Made by a program: the position numbers and the translations under genes. From positions 434,001 through 498,000 of the forward strand of contig NZ_JADJNP010000001.1 in the NCBI RefSeq assembly GCF_016714275.1: 64,000 nt of DNA, written 5' to 3'. Each line of letters begins with the position of its first letter. The stretch's first letter is position 1. The DNA is from Tessaracoccus sp. Lineage in GTDB: Bacteria; Actinomycetota; Actinomycetes; Propionibacteriales; Propionibacteriaceae. This document shows, one piece after another, positions 62,605 through 64,000 of the stretch. The notes below the pieces were generated by a model. That model ran no database searches, had not been told where the DNA came from, and worked only from the letters and a program-made list of their open reading frames with translations.

Positions 62605-62617
62605 GGCTCGTGTCCTT

Positions 62618-63313
62618 TCAGGCTTGGTTCTTGTGGTTCGAGATCGCGGTGAACATCTCGGTGAGGATGATGCGCCAGTCGGGATGGGCGACGATGCCGC
62701 TGGTGCCACCTGAGCCGTCCGCGCCCTGCGCGAGCACGCGCGCCACGTCCTCGCCGGTGGAGACGCCTGCCGCCTGGATGACGAGGATCGACGGGTCAAC
62801 CTCTTTGACGATGCGCGTGGTCCGCTCGATGTAGTCGCCAGCGTCCATGCGTCCAGTGCCGATATTCGCGGTCGGCTCGCAGATCATGACGTCAGGCCCC
62901 ATACCCGCGATCGCCTTGCATTGTGCGTCGGAATCCGCGCAGACGATGGTCGCGAGACCCACCTCGCGCGCGCGTTCCATCGTGGCGTCGAGCACCGCGA
63001 GGGTCAGCGGGTGTTCTGCGTGGTTCAGCACGACGGCCGCCGCACCGGCATCGCGCAGGGAATCGGGCAGGATGTGCCCCATTCCCCGCCCCTTGCCGAT
63101 GGGGTCCATGTGCTGCGCCGTCACGGTCAGGTGGGTTGTGGCGTCGGCGACTGACCTCAGATCGACGTGCTGGGCCGTGAAGATCACGTCGACGCCGAAC
63201 GACGCGGCGAGCTCATCCGTGAGCCGCGCCAACGCAAGGGTTTCCTCACTGCCCAGGTAGGCCTTGGGGTTCACGATCAAGAAGGGTGGCTGGACCACAT
63301 GTCGTCTACTCAT
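62618..63313 (-). CDS. Triosephosphate isomerase-like sugar isomerase
   Basis: A 231-residue TIM barrel. NPKAYLG holds the substrate Asn/Lys, VVLNHAEHPL the catalytic histidine, and VMICEPTANIGTG the catalytic glutamate; loop 6 differs from glycolytic TIM (EPTANIGTG instead of EPVWAIGTG). Such paralogues include tetrose-phosphate isomerases in erythritol or threitol catabolism. It is the first gene of the cassette, and the operator repeats lie just upstream. Confidence 0.88.
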   Translation of the reverse strand: MSRRHVVQPPFLIVNPKAYLGSEETLALARLTDELAASFGVDVIFTAQHVDLRSVADATTHLTVTAQHMDPIGKGRGMGHILPDSLRDAGAAAVVLNHAEHPLTLAVLDATMERAREVGLATIVCADSDAQCKAIAGMGPDVMICEPTANIGTGRMDAGDYIERTTRIVKEVDPSILVIQAAGVSTGEDVARVLAQGADGSGGTSGIVAHPDWRIILTEMFTAISNHKNQA

Positions 63314-63342
63314 ACTGCCCTCATCTCCACGATTCGCACATA

Positions 63343-63444
63343 ATTGCTTACATGCGTACGTTATTGCTGATAGGCAGATCGTGACACACGGACCGACCGT
63401 GAAGCAAGGAATTGCTTCACATATGCACGTATGTGCTGATGGGC
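63343..63444. promoter_or_regulatory. Two direct repeats, candidate SorC operators
   Basis: ATTGCTTACATGCGTACGTT... (63343-63375) and ATTGCTTCACATATGCACGT... (63411-63444) share ATTGCTT at the start and TGCTGATRGGC at the end, 68 bp apart. The second contains the palindrome ACATA-TGCACG-TATGT. The 63314-63627 gap is AT-richer than its surroundings and otherwise holds only the carD terminator. These sites probably bind the cassette's SorC-type regulator. Confidence 0.6.
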
Positions 63445-63548
63445 GTCAGCGTGGTCGCTTCGTCACACACAGACGGCGGCCCGATTCCCAGGGGTGACGT
63501 CGATGACGTGGGCACACGTCACGAAGCCCGCGCCGCCCAGACGGCAAC

Positions 63549-63583
63549 AAAAAAAGTGGCCGCTCTCTACAGAGAGCGGCCAC
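63549..63583 (-). terminator. Intrinsic terminator of carD
   Basis: A 13-bp perfect stem (GTGGCCGCTCTCT/AGAGAGCGGCCAC) with a 2-nt loop is followed on the minus strand by seven T. It lies 44 nt after the carD stop codon. Confidence 0.95.
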
Positions 63584-63627
63584 CTTTGATCGTGTTGTTC
63601 GGCGAGGGCCTCAGCCCGATGTGCGCC

Positions 63628-64000
63628 TCAGGAGGCGAGCACCTCGTCGAGCATGATCTCCGCCTTGTCCTCCTCGACCTTTTCGGCGAGCGCCAATTCG
63701 GCGACCAGAATGGCGCGCGCCTTGGCCAGCATTCGCTTCTCGCCGGCCGAGAGGCCCTTGTCGCGGTCGCGGCGCCACAGGTCGCGGACGACCTCGGACA
63801 CCTTGATCACGTTGCCGGAGTGGAGCTTCTCCATGTTCGCCTTGAAGCGGCGCGACCAGTTGGCCGGCTCCTCCGTGTGCTCGGCGCGCAGCACCGCGAA
63901 CACGCGCTCCAGCCCGTCCGCGTCGACCACGTCACGTACACCCACCAGATCCAGGTTGCAGGCGGGCACCTTGATCACCAAGTCGTTTTGGCCGATTACG
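63628..64000 (-). CDS. carD: CarD-family RNA polymerase-binding regulator (5' end beyond window)
   Basis: The C-terminal 124 residues of CarD. VIKVPACNLDLVGVRDVV ends the RNA polymerase-interacting domain, and the helical DNA-binding domain has NWSRRFKANMEKL, VVRDLWRRDRDKGLSAGEKRMLAKAR. The coding frame stays open to the window edge, so the first part of the protein is missing. CarD stabilises open complexes and is essential in mycobacteria. It is followed by a strong terminator. Confidence 0.95.
   Translation of the reverse strand, partial: VIGQNDLVIKVPACNLDLVGVRDVVDADGLERVFAVLRAEHTEEPANWSRRFKANMEKLHSGNVIKVSEVVRDLWRRDRDKGLSAGEKRMLAKARAILVAELALAEKVEEDKAEIMLDEVLAS

Overview
The window is very GC-rich and carries many families typical of Actinomycetota: CarD, DUF3027, DUF3263, DUF4032, a CIRCE-controlled GroEL with a GGM tail, and start codons placed 6-8 nt behind a TANNNT box, which suggests leaderless transcription. 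A member of the Propionibacteriales is a reasonable guess, but that rests on gene content alone. No rRNA, CRISPR array, transposase or prophage was seen. One tRNA (Thr, TGT) is present.

Layout. 1-2.0 kb: a DyP-type peroxidase with an encapsulin cargo tag, overlapping the encapsulin shell gene. 2.1-5.4 kb: a VapBC-like toxin-antitoxin pair, a six-hairpin glycosidase and an AbiEi-like protein, separated by intergenic repeats. 5.7-9.2 kb: an ABC exporter with its own NarL-type two-component system. 9.2-16 kb: purine permease, DUF3027/cold-shock pair, nagB, Nudix, cutC and membrane proteins. 16-19.6 kb: a second two-component system divergent from a MacB/FtsX-type ABC transporter, with a palindrome between them. 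19.6-26.3 kb: a complete type I Wadjet (jetABCD) anti-plasmid operon. 26.6-29.8 kb: a Fic enzyme and a DUF6297 membrane protein divergent from Wadjet, with four alternating operator half-sites between them, then a GNAT gene. 30-32.5 kb: groL and a divergent small HEXXH membrane protein sharing two CIRCE boxes. 32.7-48.6 kb: manA, tRNA-Thr, methyltransferases, DedA, an MsiK-type sugar ATPase, metB, a sulfatase, DUF4032, a patatin-like protein fused to a membrane region, a DsbA-like protein and a heterodimeric ABC exporter with one degenerate ATP site. 48.7-56.1 kb: cysS, rlmB, a GH3 protein, glyA, ispF and ispD. 56.1-63.5 kb: a glucitol-type PTS catabolic cassette (SorC regulator, SAF-domain oxidoreductase, GutM, PTS IIA/IIBC/IIC, YjbQ, class II aldolase, TIM-like isomerase). 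63.6-64 kb: carD, cut by the window edge.

How they work together. Three self-contained modules stand out: the encapsulated peroxidase, Wadjet defence with a possible regulatory neighbour, and the PTS cassette, which sits between carD and ispD, genes that are adjacent in many actinobacteria. The cassette encodes uptake, a candidate oxidoreductase, an isomerase and an aldolase, but no recognisable sorbitol-6-phosphate dehydrogenase, so its substrate is open.

The least explained signal is a dispersed intergenic repeat built from a 14-bp word, GGYTG-N4-CGTYM (or its reverse form TGACG-N4-CARCC). About 14 copies lie in four intergenic regions (2.0, 4.3, 5.6 and 29.8 kb). In three loci the inverted copies are offset by exactly 61 bp, and same-strand copies recur every 31-32 bp.
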